In this document: piece after piece, positions 26,257-35,812 of the stretch
Position numbering within the stretch: position 1 is the first letter of the stretch
Layout of the letters: each line of letters starts with the position of its first letter
Assembly (NCBI RefSeq): GCF_036088315.1
Contig: NZ_CP107996.1
Span: 4,171,001 to 4,235,000, forward strand
Direction: 5' to 3'
From: Streptomyces sp. NBC_00344
Lineage (GTDB): Bacteria > Actinomycetota > Actinomycetes > Streptomycetales > Streptomycetaceae
DNA length: 64,000 nucleotides
The notes under the pieces: model-generated
The model's input: the letters and a program-made list of their open reading frames with translations, nothing else
Databases searched by the model: none
What the model was told of the DNA's origin: nothing
Program-made: the position numbers and the translations under genes

Positions 26257-27495
26257 CTAGTTGCCCGACACCGTCACCTTGTCGTCGTTCTTCAGCTCCT
26301 GCACCAGCTGCTTGACCTTGGTCTTGTCCCAGACCAGGTTGCCGCCGTTCGAGCCGGACACCGGCATGTTCATCTGCTTGCCGTCACCGCCTGAGACGCC
26401 CTTCATGGCCCAGAACATCGAGGCCAGGTTCCACAGGCTCATGTCCTTGTCCACGATCACCGTGTCCAGGCCCGCACCCATCACCGGGTAGAGCTTGAAG
26501 GGGTTCAGCACCGTCGACGGGGTCGCCGTCTGGCTGGCCAGGGCCGCCAGGAACTTCTGCTGGTTCTTGGTGCGCTCCAGGTCGCTCGCGGCGAAGGCGT
26601 GCCGGGTGCGGACGAAGGCGAGGGCCTGCTGACCGTTGAGCGTCTGCTCGCCGGACTTGAAGTCGGCGCCCGAGTACTTGTCCTTGAAGCCCTGCGGGAG
26701 GTTCATGTCCACCCCGCCGACCGCGTCCACGATGCTCGCGAAGCCGTCGAAACCGATCTCCGCGTAGTGGTCGATGTGCAGACCGGTGTTGTACTCGATG
26801 GTGCGCACCAGCAGTTCGGGGCCGTCCATCGCGTACGTGGCGTTCAGCTTGGTGCGCTTGCCGGTTCCCGGGTAGGTCTTGCCCGATTCGGAGCCCTTGA
26901 ACGAGGGGATCTCGACGTCCGAGTCACGGGGCAGCGAGACCATCGTGTTCCCGTTGTCACCGACATGCAGAATGATCATGGAGTCGGTGCGCTTGCCCTC
27001 GGCGGAGCCGGTGTGCAGCTTCTTCTTGTCGGCGGCCGACATGCCCTCACGGCTGTCCGAACCCACGATCAGGTAGTTCGTGCCCTTGCCGGTGTCGGGG
27101 CGGTCGATCACCTTGGACAGGTCGACCTCCCGCCGGAGCTTGCCGTCGGCCCAGAAGTAGGTGCCTATGGAGACGCCGAGGAAGGCGATGACCAGGACCA
27201 GCACGCCGACCTTGATCCGCCGTCCCCAGTTCGGGGCGGCGCCGGGGCGCTCACCGGAGCGGGGGCGCGGGATGCCCGGGCCGCCGCCCTGCCCGTGACC
27301 GCCCTGGCCGTAGACCTGGCCGGAGTTGTAGCCACTGTCGTAGGGGGCGTCGTAACCGTCGTCGTATCCCTGGGCGCGCGGCTGCTCACGGCGCTGCCGC
27401 TGGGCAGGGGCCGACCGCGGCACCTGCCGCATGACCCGAGCGCCCTCGGGCTGCGCATTCTCGCTGCCGCGTCCGTAGCGGTCCCTGTCGTTCAT
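26257..27495 (-). CDS. LCP family glycopolymer transferase 1
   Basis: A 412-residue LytR-CpsA-Psr enzyme: about 90 disordered cytoplasmic residues rich in Gly/Tyr/Gln, one membrane helix (about 93-114, IKVGVLVLVIAFLGVSIGTY), then the extracytoplasmic LCP domain. Signature segments are TNYLIVGSDSREG, DSMIILHV followed by MVSLPRDSDVEIP, KLNATYA, and ALAFVRTRHAFAASDLERTKNQQKFL, including the Arg and Asp residues that bind the pyrophosphate of polyprenyl-linked substrate. It would attach a glycopolymer to peptidoglycan. No LytR_C tail. Start uncertain: an in-frame ATG at 27528 is possible; neither has a good ribosome site. Divergent from the thioesterase gene. Confidence 0.9.
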   Translation of the reverse strand: MNDRDRYGRGSENAQPEGARVMRQVPRSAPAQRQRREQPRAQGYDDGYDAPYDSGYNSGQVYGQGGHGQGGGPGIPRPRSGERPGAAPNWGRRIKVGVLVLVIAFLGVSIGTYFWADGKLRREVDLSKVIDRPDTGKGTNYLIVGSDSREGMSAADKKKLHTGSAEGKRTDSMIILHVGDNGNTMVSLPRDSDVEIPSFKGSESGKTYPGTGKRTKLNATYAMDGPELLVRTIEYNTGLHIDHYAEIGFDGFASIVDAVGGVDMNLPQGFKDKYSGADFKSGEQTLNGQQALAFVRTRHAFAASDLERTKNQQKFLAALASQTATPSTVLNPFKLYPVMGAGLDTVIVDKDMSLWNLASMFWAMKGVSGGDGKQMNMPVSGSNGGNLVWDKTKVKQLVQELKNDDKVTVSGN

Positions 27496-27612
27496 ACGGA
27501 CCAGTGTGCCGTCACCCGGCGTGCTCATCACAGGGCGGGTGAGGAATCGGGGCAGGGCTGTTGCCAAGCTGATGCAATGGGCCCACATCAGGCCCCGCAT
27601 AAGCTGGCACGT

Positions 27613-28137
27613 ATGACAGATCTTCCGGGCAAGCCCACCTCGGCCTCCCGTACCACCCTGAGCCACATCATGACGGGCACGGACACCAACCTTCTGGGCA
27701 CGGTGCACGGCGGGGTGATCATGAAACTGGTGGACGACGCGGCGGGCGCCGTGGCCGGCCGGCACTCCGGCGGGCCCGCGGTCACCGCGTCCATGGACGA
27801 GATGGTGTTCCTGGAGCCGGTGCGGGTCGGCGACCTCGTTCATGTGAAGGCCCAGGTCAACTGGACGGGCCGGTCCTCGATGGAGGTCGGTGTACGGGTG
27901 ATGGCCGAGCGCTGGAACGAGTCGTCACCGGCCCAGCAGGTGGGCAGCGCCTATCTGGTCTTCGCCGCGGTCGACGCGGACGGCAAGCCCAGGACCGTAC
28001 CGCCGGTGGTCCCCGAGACCGAGAGGGACAAGCGCCGCTACCAGGAGGCCCAGATCCGGCGTACCCACCGGCTCGCCAGGCGGCGCGCTATCAAGGAGCT
28101 CCGCGAGCAGCGGGTCGCCGACGGGATCGGCGACTGA
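27613..28137 (+). CDS. Acyl-CoA thioesterase, hotdog fold (YciA/BACH type)
   Basis: A 174-residue hotdog-fold enzyme that hydrolyses acyl-CoA. The segment TDTNLLGTVHGGVIMKLVDDAAGAVAGRH carries the hotdog helix and catalytic Asp/His region (GTVHGG, then DDAA), and VRVGDLVHVKAQVNWTGRSSMEVGVRV completes the sheet. The C-terminus is an Arg/Lys-rich helix (RRTHRLARRRAIKELREQR) that is longer than in YciA. The ATG at 27613 is chosen because family similarity begins here; the much longer open frame runs antisense through the LCP gene. No clear ribosome binding site. Confidence 0.9.
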   Translation: MTDLPGKPTSASRTTLSHIMTGTDTNLLGTVHGGVIMKLVDDAAGAVAGRHSGGPAVTASMDEMVFLEPVRVGDLVHVKAQVNWTGRSSMEVGVRVMAERWNESSPAQQVGSAYLVFAAVDADGKPRTVPPVVPETERDKRRYQEAQIRRTHRLARRRAIKELREQRVADGIGD

Positions 28138-28200
28138 GGGCTCGCGGCGCCCGGAGTGTGGTTCCGGTGTTCCCGGTGCGGCCCGACCGCGCGGTGAGCG

Positions 28201-29628
28201 CTACCGGCAGACCACCTCGTCGCCCTTGACCGCGGTGAACGCGTCTGCCGCCGGTTCGTCGGCCCTGACCGGTGTGACCGAGGTGAAGTCGGGTCCGGCG
28301 GTCACCCGCAGCGTCCCGCCGAGGTTGGCCACCGGCCGCAGCTCGGCCCCGGGCAGCGCCGCGGCCACGGACTTCACCGAGCGGTTCCAGCGCGGGTCGT
28401 ACTCGATGACGGTGCGCTGCACATGCGGTGAAACGGCCCGGCCAGGCACGGCGGGCGCGACCGACGACAGGAATCCGGTGGCGTGCAGCTCATTGGCCGC
28501 ACGGGTGGCCAGACCGATCGTGGCGGTGCCGTTGACCACCTGGACCCGGATCTGCTCCGGCGGTACGTCGACCCGCGTGGAGTTCGGCAGCTCGGGCTTC
28601 TGCGCGGCGATCGGCTGGTCCGCGCGCAGCGCCCCGAAGAGCTTCGCGGCCTTCACCGTGTCCCATTTCACGGTCGAGCCCAGCCCGCCGACCGCGTAGT
28701 TCGTCCGCTCGAGAGGTACGGATGTGAACTCGGACGACGACGGGGTGAATCCGCGCATCGCCTGTCCGAGTGCGAGCATCTCGTCGGTGCCGAAGCCCTT
28801 ATCGGCACGGACCGAGTCGAAGATCGTGGCGGCCACATCACGGAACCTGACCGGGTGCAGCAGCACCCCGCTGCTCGTCGCCCGGGCGATGAGGGACGCC
28901 AGGAACCGCTGCTGGCGCTGCATCCGGCCGAGGTCGGACGCCGCGTCGAGATGCCGGGAACGTACGTACTGGAGCGCCTCGCCGCCGTCCAGTCTTGTGG
29001 TGCCGACCGGCAGGTCGAGACCGGTGTACGAGTCCTTCAGCGGACGGGCCGAGCAGATGTCGACCCCGCCCAGCACATCGACCGTCTTCATGAAGCTGGT
29101 GAAGTCGACCTCCAGATAGTGGTTGATCTTCACATGGGTCATCTGCTCCACGGTCCGGACAGTGAGCCCGGGGCCGCCCTCGGCATAGGCCGCGTTGATC
29201 TTGATCGGGTGGGCGGCCCGCAGCGTCCCGGTGGCCGGATCGGTGCGCGCGGGCACCTCGGCCAGACTGTCGCGCGGCAGGCTCACCACGCTCACCCGGG
29301 AACGGTCCGCGGAAACGTGGATGATCATGATGGTGTCGGTGCAGTGGCACGGCGCGCCGCCGAGGTGGTATTTCGCCCTCTCGGCGGGTGTGATCTTGTC
29401 GCGGCCGTCGGTCCCGACCAGCAGCACGTTCATGCCCTGGCCACCGTGCGGGCGGTTCTTCATGTCCCGGAAGGGGTCGACCCTGCCGATGCTGCTCAGC
29501 TGGGTGACGACCGCGTGACCGATCCCGCCCGCGCCCAGCACCATGGCGGACAGCGCGGTGGCCATGCGCATGCCCCAGCGCGGGCCTGCTCTGCGCCTGC
29601 TTCGACGGCGTGCGGGCACGGGGGACAC
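28201..29628 (-). CDS. LCP family glycopolymer transferase 2 with LytR_C tail
   Basis: A 475-residue LCP enzyme. A short Arg-rich start precedes one membrane helix (MATALSAMVLGAGGIGHAVV), then the LCP domain: MNVLLVGTDGRD, DTIMIIHV, VSLPRDSLAEVP, INAAYAEGG, and ALQYVRSRHLDAASDLGRMQRQQRFL. A C-terminal LytR_C domain begins near PPEQIRVQVVNGTATIGLA. The GTG at 29628 was chosen because GGAGG lies eight bases upstream; an earlier GTG at 29670 lacks such a site. It would transfer glycopolymer onto peptidoglycan outside the membrane. Divergent from the following glycosyltransferase gene. Confidence 0.88.
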   Translation of the reverse strand: MSPVPARRRSRRRAGPRWGMRMATALSAMVLGAGGIGHAVVTQLSSIGRVDPFRDMKNRPHGGQGMNVLLVGTDGRDKITPAERAKYHLGGAPCHCTDTIMIIHVSADRSRVSVVSLPRDSLAEVPARTDPATGTLRAAHPIKINAAYAEGGPGLTVRTVEQMTHVKINHYLEVDFTSFMKTVDVLGGVDICSARPLKDSYTGLDLPVGTTRLDGGEALQYVRSRHLDAASDLGRMQRQQRFLASLIARATSSGVLLHPVRFRDVAATIFDSVRADKGFGTDEMLALGQAMRGFTPSSSEFTSVPLERTNYAVGGLGSTVKWDTVKAAKLFGALRADQPIAAQKPELPNSTRVDVPPEQIRVQVVNGTATIGLATRAANELHATGFLSSVAPAVPGRAVSPHVQRTVIEYDPRWNRSVKSVAAALPGAELRPVANLGGTLRVTAGPDFTSVTPVRADEPAADAFTAVKGDEVVCR

Positions 29629-29754
29629 GGGGGGCACCTCCGCGGGAGTCGGGCAGGGAATTGCGAGCACGGTAGGCCGCTGTGATCAACATCCCGGGGA
29701 GGCCACCCGGGCGCCGCGCCCGGTGTCCCTCGTTCGCGGTAACGTGACCTCCCT

Positions 29755-30768
29755 ATGAACGCCAAGCCCGCTGTTTCTGTGATCATGCCGGTCCTCAATG
29801 AGGAGCGGCATCTGCGCAACTCGGTCCGCCACATCCTGGAGCAGGAGTACGACGGCGAGATGGAGGTGGTGATCGCCATCGGCCCCTCGTCGGACCGTAC
29901 CGAGGAGATCGCCGCCGAGCTGGTGCGGGAGGACCCCAGGGTCCACACCGTCCCCAATCCCACCGGCCGTACCCCCGCGGCGCTTAACGCCGCGATCAAG
30001 GCGTCCAGGCATCCCATCGTGGTACGGGTCGACGGTCACGGCATGCTCTCCGCCGACTACATCGCCACCGCGGTCCGGCTCCTGGAGGAGACCGGCGCGA
30101 TGAACGTGGGCGGCATCATGCACGCCGAGGGCGAGAACCCCTGGGAGGACGCGGTCGCCGCCGCGATGACCTCGAAGATCGGTGTGGGCAACGCGGCCTT
30201 CCACACCGGCGGGCGGGCGGGCCCGGCCGAGACCGTCTTCCTGGGCGTTTTCCGGCGCGAGGCGCTGGAGCGGCAGGGCGGCTACAACGAGGAGTTCATC
30301 CGTGCCCAGGACTGGGAACTGAACTTCCGGATCCGCGAGGCGGGCGGGCTGATCTGGTTCTCGCCCGAGCTGCGCGTCCAGTACCGTCCGCGCCCGTCCG
30401 TCCGGGCCCTCGCCAAGCAGTACAAGGACTACGGCCGCTGGCGTCATGTGGTGGCCCGGTACCACGAGGGCTCGATCAACCTCCGCTATCTCGCACCGCC
30501 GACCGCGGTCTGCGTGATCGCCGCCGCCGTCGTGGCCGGCGCGGCCGTCACCCCGTGGGCGTTCCTGGTGCCCGCCGGATACCTCGCGGCCATCGTGGCC
30601 GGGTCGGTCCCGGCAGGCAGGGGTCTCTCCCCGAAGGCGCGGGTGCGGATCCCCCTCGCGCTGGCCACCATGCACATGTGCTGGGGCTACGGCTTTCTGA
30701 CCAGCCCCCGGGCGCTGGCCCGGAAGGTCATCGCCAGCCGCCGCCCCGCGGTGCGGGCCACCGTCTGA
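29755..30768 (+). CDS. Family 2 glycosyltransferase with C-terminal membrane helices
   Basis: A 337-residue GT2 enzyme. SVIMPVLNEERHLRNSVRHI opens the GT-A domain, VVIAIGPSSDRTEEIA binds the nucleotide, and VRVDGHGMLS is the DXD-equivalent; AQDWELNFRIREAGG matches the ED/QXXRW-like region. About three hydrophobic segments follow residue 245 (AVCVIAAAVVAGAAVTPWAF, PAGYLAAIVAGSVPA). It probably uses a polyprenyl-phosphate acceptor or extrudes a chain. The ATG has no ribosome binding site just upstream, so translation may be leaderless. It lies among LCP genes, consistent with making a glycopolymer they attach. Confidence 0.87.
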   Translation: MNAKPAVSVIMPVLNEERHLRNSVRHILEQEYDGEMEVVIAIGPSSDRTEEIAAELVREDPRVHTVPNPTGRTPAALNAAIKASRHPIVVRVDGHGMLSADYIATAVRLLEETGAMNVGGIMHAEGENPWEDAVAAAMTSKIGVGNAAFHTGGRAGPAETVFLGVFRREALERQGGYNEEFIRAQDWELNFRIREAGGLIWFSPELRVQYRPRPSVRALAKQYKDYGRWRHVVARYHEGSINLRYLAPPTAVCVIAAAVVAGAAVTPWAFLVPAGYLAAIVAGSVPAGRGLSPKARVRIPLALATMHMCWGYGFLTSPRALARKVIASRRPAVRATV

Positions 30769-30792
30769 CGCGGTCCTGCGACACCAGCTGTT

Positions 30793-30823
30793 CCGAGCGG
30801 GGCCGGGATCCGGCCCCGCTCGG
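30793..30823. terminator. Hairpin between convergent glycosyltransferase and LCP genes
   Basis: Perfect 14-bp stem CCGAGCGGGGCCGG/CCGGCCCCGCTCGG with a 3-base loop (GAT), 24 bases past the glycosyltransferase stop and about 40 bases past the LCP stop. Confidence 0.75.
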
Positions 30824-30864
30824 TCGTTCACTGCGACCCGCCGGGCAGGGTGCCCGGCCCGGTG

Positions 30865-32535
30865 TCAGGACGTCCAGGTGTACGCCGGATCGACGTGCAT
30901 GCAGGCCGACTTGTCGTCGCCGTGGATCACGTCGGCCGTTTCCGGGGTCTTGCCGTCGTCGGCGGCGGACCTGGGATAGACCGTCCCGGTACGCCAGTCA
31001 CTGCCCACCACGACGGTGACGCCCGATACGCCGGTGGACTTCCGCACCGAAGTCAGCGGCAGCCCGATGGCCTTGGCCACCGCCTGTGCGTCGCCCTCGA
31101 GGTCGGCGCTGGGGAACATGATGGCGGTCTTCTTCTGTGGTTCCTGCTGTGTGTCGGCGATGGCCCGGGTGAAGCCCCGGCCGCTGAGCAGGGCCGCGAC
31201 GGATCCCGCGCGGCCGCGGGCCGGTGGTGCGCCGTCGCCGCCGGTGCCGTTCCGCACGGTGACGCCGATCTGGTCCCTCGCCGCCGCCGGATCGTCGGAG
31301 ACCTTCTCGGCCGGCGCCTTCTTCTTCGACGCCTTGCCGTCCAGCGGGGTGTCGTCGCGGACCATTGCGAACAGCTTGTCCGCGTCGCCCGCCTTGGGGT
31401 CGACCTTCTCACCGAACCCGGGCCGGGTGGAGTTCACGTTCGGCATGGTGGTCATGGTGATGCGGGAGGTCGGCACCTTCTTCAGCTCGCCCGCCAGGTC
31501 GTAGAGCTTCTTGACGGTGCCGATGCCGGGGTCCACGGTGAGCGCCTTGGTGGCGGACTCGGCCAGGTCCATCAGCTTGCCCGGGTCGGTGAGTTTGGTG
31601 CCCTCGCGCAGCTGCCGGACCATCGAGTTCATGTACTGGTGCTGGGCCCTGGTACGTACGACGTCGGTGTCGGGCCAGAATCCATATCGGGTGCGCAGCC
31701 ACTGGAGTGCCTGCCGGCCCTTGACGGATGTGGTGCCGTCCTTCAGCTTCAGGCCCGATCCGTGGCCGTCCCGGGTGTGCGAGTAGACGTTCGCGTCCAC
31801 GCAGACGGGCACCCCGCCTATGGCGTCGGCCATGGAGACCACACCCGAGAAATCGATCTTCATGAAGTGGTCGATGTGGATGTCGGTGAGGGCTTCCCAG
31901 GTGGCGACGGTGCAGCCGGGGCCACCGCGGCCGAGCGACTCATTGGCCAGGGTCCAGCCGGTCGCCGGGTAGGACTTGCCTTCCGGATCGGTGCACTTGG
32001 GGATCTGCAGCACGGTGTCGCGCGGCAGGCTGACGACCGACATGTTGCTGCGGTCCGCGGAGACGTGCAGAAGCATCTGCACATCCGCCAGGGGAGGGGC
32101 GCCGAAGGTGTTCTTCGCTCCGCCGAGCTTCTGGTTCTCCTTGGAGTCCCGCGCGTCCGAGCCGATCAGCAGAATGTTCAGCGGGGTCTGGCCGGCAGCG
32201 TTGGCCTTCGCCGCGGGTGCCTTGTGGTCGCCGAGGTTGAGCGCGTCCTTCTGCAGGTTGCTGTTGAGATGGCGGTAATAGAGATAACCGGCGCCCGCGG
32301 CACCGATGATCGCCAGGGACACAACTGCCGCCACCCAGCGAAGTATTCGGCGCTTCCCGCGTCTGCCGCGCCGGCGTGGCCCGGCACGCCGGGCGCCGCC
32401 CCCGCCGCCCCCGCCGCCCCCGCCGGTTTCCGTCTGTGCGGCACCTGGCTCGTACAGGCCGTCGTCCCAGCCGAGCCGGCCGGCGTGTGAAACGCTGTGC
32501 CGCGTTTCCTCCCTCCGCGCGCTGCTGTGTCCCAC
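30865..32535 (-). CDS. LCP family glycopolymer transferase 3 with LytR_C tail
   Basis: A 556-residue LCP enzyme. The N-terminal cytoplasmic region has a run of ten Gly followed by Arg-rich sequence; a membrane helix follows (ILRWVAAVVSLAIIGAAGAG). The LCP domain shows LNILLIGSDARDSKENQ, DVQMLLHV, MSVVSLPRDTVLQIPKC, and ALQWLRTRYGFWPDTDVVRTRAQHQYM, slightly diverged from the usual RTRH. A LytR_C domain near residues 440-520 (IGVTVRNGTGGDGAPPARG) closes the protein. GTG start with AGGGGGGA six bases upstream. The three LCP genes 30865, 32585 and 34580 all point the same way with short gaps. Confidence 0.9.
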   Translation of the reverse strand: MGHSSARREETRHSVSHAGRLGWDDGLYEPGAAQTETGGGGGGGGGGARRAGPRRRGRRGKRRILRWVAAVVSLAIIGAAGAGYLYYRHLNSNLQKDALNLGDHKAPAAKANAAGQTPLNILLIGSDARDSKENQKLGGAKNTFGAPPLADVQMLLHVSADRSNMSVVSLPRDTVLQIPKCTDPEGKSYPATGWTLANESLGRGGPGCTVATWEALTDIHIDHFMKIDFSGVVSMADAIGGVPVCVDANVYSHTRDGHGSGLKLKDGTTSVKGRQALQWLRTRYGFWPDTDVVRTRAQHQYMNSMVRQLREGTKLTDPGKLMDLAESATKALTVDPGIGTVKKLYDLAGELKKVPTSRITMTTMPNVNSTRPGFGEKVDPKAGDADKLFAMVRDDTPLDGKASKKKAPAEKVSDDPAAARDQIGVTVRNGTGGDGAPPARGRAGSVAALLSGRGFTRAIADTQQEPQKKTAIMFPSADLEGDAQAVAKAIGLPLTSVRKSTGVSGVTVVVGSDWRTGTVYPRSAADDGKTPETADVIHGDDKSACMHVDPAYTWTS

Positions 32536-32584
32536 CAGCGTCCCCCCTGCTATTCAGCTGTCTGCACACCCCGGTGACCTCATG

Positions 32585-34351
32585 TCACTTGGCGCACACG
32601 GTCTTGTCGGCTTCCACCTTCTGGATGTCCTTCGGCGCCTTTGCCGGAGCTGCGATCGGTGTTCCTGCCGCCTTGAAGTCGGCCCCCAGAATCAGCGTCA
32701 TCGGGGTGAGGCCGACCGAGTCCTTGGTGCCCGGCTTCATCGCCGACCCCGGGAGCCCCATCTGATCGGCCAGTTCACGGGCCTGGTCGGCCTGGTTCGG
32801 CGCGTACTTCAGGATCGTCTTCTGGAGAGTCGGCGTGTAGTTCCCGCCGTTCTCGGACTTGAGTACACCCTCGGTGTTCTGCAGCCAGGTCAGCGTGGTC
32901 TGCGCGGAGCCCGCCACGGCGCCGCCGTTGAGTACCTTGACCCGGACGTCGGACGCCGCGGCCCGGGTTCCCTTCAGGAGTGCGTCCTGCTTGCTCTTGG
33001 CCGTCTTCGCCTTCTGTTTGACCTCGGTGAGCGAGACGTCGTCCCGCATCATCGAGAAGAGCGGGTCGGCCTGGGTGTGGTTGACGACCACGGTCGCGTG
33101 GACCTTCTCCGCAGGGTTGTCGAGCACCGGCAGCGTGGTGAAGGTGACGTTCTTCGGATTGACCTTCTTCAGGTCCAGCGCGAGGCTCTTGAGCTTGCTG
33201 ATGCTGCCTATCCCGCGGTCGACGGTGAGCGCCTTGGTGGCCGCGTTCGCGAGGCTGTAGAGCTTGGTCGGGCTGGTCAGCGTGTCGCCCGACGTCATCT
33301 TGCGGATCAGCGAGGAGAGGAACTGCTGCTGCACCTGGATACGGTCGAGGTCGCCCTGGTTGCCGAAGCTGTGCCGGGTGCGTACGAACGCGAGCGCCTG
33401 CTCGCCCTCGACCGTCGACTTCCCGGCGGGAAGCTTGAGGTGCGATTCCTTGTCGTCGACGGGGTGGGCGACACAGACATCGACCCCGCCCACCGCAGTG
33501 CTGAGCGTCTTGATGGCGTTGAAGTCGGCCATCATGAAGTGATCGACGGTGATGCCGGTTATGGCCTTGACCGTTTTCATGGTGCAGCCGGGGTCGCGGG
33601 AGTCCTGGCCGAGGCTGGTGTTGAACCGCACCTGCTGAGTGCCCGGGATGATCTTGTTGTCGCCGCCGTCCTGCTGCTTGATCTCGCAGTCCGGGATGTC
33701 CGTTATCAGGTCACGCGGGATGGAGAGCGCGGTGGCGTTGGTGCGGTCCTTGGAGACATGGAACAGGATGTTGGTGTCGGCATGGCCGACGCTGCCCTTG
33801 TCGCCGTAGCCCTCGTTGCCCTTGCCGGTGCGCTTGTCCGTACCGATCAGCAGGATGTTGACGGCCTTGTCCTTGGTGGAGCCGCTGGTGCCGCCGACCA
33901 CGTCGACCGAGTTGATGTTGCTCTGGAAGTGCTCGTAGAGGAGATACGCGCCCACCGAGCCGCCGACGAGGACGAAGGCCATCACCCCGCCGGTCCAGAT
34001 CAGCGCCTTCTTCCTGCGGGACTTCTGCGGCTTGCGCTTGCGGCGTCCGGGCTGCGGGTCGCCTGCGTAGTTCTCCTGGCCGCCCGGTGCGCGGCGGCTG
34101 CGCTGCCCCGGCACATCGCGGCGCGGGGACTGCGGCGGCGCCGCCGGCTGGCGCGACTGGCGGCGGGACTGCGGAGGCGGCGTCTCTCTGCGGCGGGCTG
34201 ACCCGGACCCCGAATCGGACCCCCGGCTTCCCGCGCCCGATTGCGGACCGGAAGGGCTCAGTCGCAGTTCGTAGTTGCCGGTTTCCGGGTTGAGTACCCA
34301 CTGGTCTGCGGGGTCGATGTCGTCCGCCCGCCCACGGCTATGCGCGTCCAC
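32585..34351 (-). CDS. LCP family glycopolymer transferase 4 with LytR_C tail
   Basis: A 588-residue LCP enzyme. A long cytoplasmic region (DPADQWVLNPETGNYELRL, then Ser/Gly/Arg/Gln-rich) precedes one membrane helix (ALIWTGGVMAFVLVGGSVGA). LCP signatures: VNILLIGTDKRTGKGNEG, DTNILFHVSKDR, LSIPRDLITDIPDC, ALAFVRTRHSFGNQGDLDRIQVQQQFL. A LytR_C domain follows (VRVKVLNGGAVAGSAQTTL). The GTG at 34351 was preferred because GGAGG lies 12 bases upstream and similarity among relatives starts with the DAHSRGRADD segment; the track-length frame to 34456 adds unrelated residues. It would ligate glycopolymer to the wall. Confidence 0.88.
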   Translation of the reverse strand: MDAHSRGRADDIDPADQWVLNPETGNYELRLSPSGPQSGAGSRGSDSGSGSARRRETPPPQSRRQSRQPAAPPQSPRRDVPGQRSRRAPGGQENYAGDPQPGRRKRKPQKSRRKKALIWTGGVMAFVLVGGSVGAYLLYEHFQSNINSVDVVGGTSGSTKDKAVNILLIGTDKRTGKGNEGYGDKGSVGHADTNILFHVSKDRTNATALSIPRDLITDIPDCEIKQQDGGDNKIIPGTQQVRFNTSLGQDSRDPGCTMKTVKAITGITVDHFMMADFNAIKTLSTAVGGVDVCVAHPVDDKESHLKLPAGKSTVEGEQALAFVRTRHSFGNQGDLDRIQVQQQFLSSLIRKMTSGDTLTSPTKLYSLANAATKALTVDRGIGSISKLKSLALDLKKVNPKNVTFTTLPVLDNPAEKVHATVVVNHTQADPLFSMMRDDVSLTEVKQKAKTAKSKQDALLKGTRAAASDVRVKVLNGGAVAGSAQTTLTWLQNTEGVLKSENGGNYTPTLQKTILKYAPNQADQARELADQMGLPGSAMKPGTKDSVGLTPMTLILGADFKAAGTPIAAPAKAPKDIQKVEADKTVCAK

Positions 34352-34579
34352 GGTTGCCTGTGTCCTCCGTCGGTGCCACGCGAGGCGCCCTCCCCCAAGG
34401 CGCTCGGTCATTCGGTCCTGCGATCCTGCAGTGCGCGACCACATGGCCGAGTGCACCGGATCGCGTCACACTATCTGCCCAGCTCAGCGTAGGTCGACGT
34501 CCGTGACACATTCCACGCTCCTTACAACTGGGCATACCACCCAATCCACATGCCCTGTGCATCCCGGTTGGGAATTGTT

Positions 34580-35812
34580 TTACCCGCACGTGCCGGAGGA
34601 GGCGTCGGTTCCGGCGAAAGTGGGTTGCGAAGCGGATGTCTCCCTCCCCTTTCCATCCCCGCCGGCCGCTCCCGGAGCACTCGCCGACGGATTCGGCGAA
34701 CCACCCGTGGACGCGTCGGCGTGACCATGGCTCACCACGATCGGGACGTCGTTGCGCAGCAGATGGAAGAGCTTGTCGGCCTCGGGCTGCACGAGCTGGT
34801 CGCGGTTCGGGTCGGCGGTGTACGGCTCCCGCGGCACCGTCAGGAACCGGATGTTCGCCGTGGGGATGTCCCGCATCCGGCGGGTCAGGTCGTACAGATC
34901 CTTGAGGGTGGCCAGGCCGGGGTCCGTGGTCAGCGACTTGGTCGCCGCGTCGAGCACCGGGTACAGCCGGGTCGGATTGAGCAGGACACCGTTGCTCTGC
35001 ACCTTCTTCACCAGGGAGCCGAGGAACTGCTGCTGGCGTTCCATGCGTTCGGTGTCGCTGCCGTTGCCGATGGAGTGCCGGGCGCGTACGTAGCCGAGGG
35101 CCTGCTCGCCGTGCAGCGTCTGGCGGCCCGCCGGCAGCTTCAGATGGGCGTCCTTGTCGTTCACCGGCTTCTTGAGGCAGACCTCCACCCCGTCCACCGC
35201 GTCGACCATGCCCTTGAAGCCGTTGAAGTCGATGACCATGTAGTGGTTGATGCGGATTCCGGTCATCTTCTCGACGGTCCGCACGGTGCAGGCCGTGCCG
35301 CCGAACTCGAACGCCCAGTTGAACTGTGCGAACTGCTTCCTGGTGCGCGTCTTGTCGGCCTTCGCGCAGCTGGGGATGTCCGTCATCAGATCCCGCGGGA
35401 TCGAAACGGCCGTCGCGTTCTGCTTGTCCGCCGTGAGGTGCAGCAGGATCGTCGTGTCGGAGCGCTGCGTCCCGGAGTCCCTGCCGTACTTCTTGTTGTC
35501 GCCCGAGCGCGAGTCGGACCCGATCAGCAGGATGTTCTCCGCGTCGACCGCGACCGGGGTCGGGCGCTCCTTCTCGTACGTCCGGAGCTCGGCGCTGGCG
35601 GTGGTGTCCGTCCTGATGTTGTGATCGAGCTTGTTGTAGAACCACCAGCCGGTGCCCGCGATGGCGAGGATCAGGACCGAGAGCCCGAGCGCCGCCCAGC
35701 GCAGCCAGTGCCGTTTCCGCCCGACCGGCACCGCCGCCGGGCCCGCCTCCGGCGTGTCCTTCTGCCGCTCGTCGTCGGGCCTGCCGGGACTGTCCGTCAC
35801 GTCTGCGTCCAT
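34580..35812 (-). CDS. LCP family glycopolymer transferase 5
   Basis: A 410-residue LCP enzyme without a LytR_C domain. About 35 cytoplasmic residues precede a membrane helix (WLRWAALGLSVLILAIAGTGWWFY). LCP signatures: ENILLIGSDSRSGDNKK, DTTILLHLTADK, VSIPRDLMTDIPSC, and ALGYVRARHSIGNGSDTERMERQQQFL. The C-terminus is Gly/Ala/Ser/Pro-rich. ATG start with GAAGG almost adjacent. A threonine/proline-type tail may cross the wall. First gene of the three-gene LCP series; the others follow downstream on the same strand with gaps of about 50 to 230 bases. Confidence 0.9.
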   Translation of the reverse strand: MDADVTDSPGRPDDERQKDTPEAGPAAVPVGRKRHWLRWAALGLSVLILAIAGTGWWFYNKLDHNIRTDTTASAELRTYEKERPTPVAVDAENILLIGSDSRSGDNKKYGRDSGTQRSDTTILLHLTADKQNATAVSIPRDLMTDIPSCAKADKTRTRKQFAQFNWAFEFGGTACTVRTVEKMTGIRINHYMVIDFNGFKGMVDAVDGVEVCLKKPVNDKDAHLKLPAGRQTLHGEQALGYVRARHSIGNGSDTERMERQQQFLGSLVKKVQSNGVLLNPTRLYPVLDAATKSLTTDPGLATLKDLYDLTRRMRDIPTANIRFLTVPREPYTADPNRDQLVQPEADKLFHLLRNDVPIVVSHGHADASTGGSPNPSASAPGAAGGDGKGRETSASQPTFAGTDASSGTCG

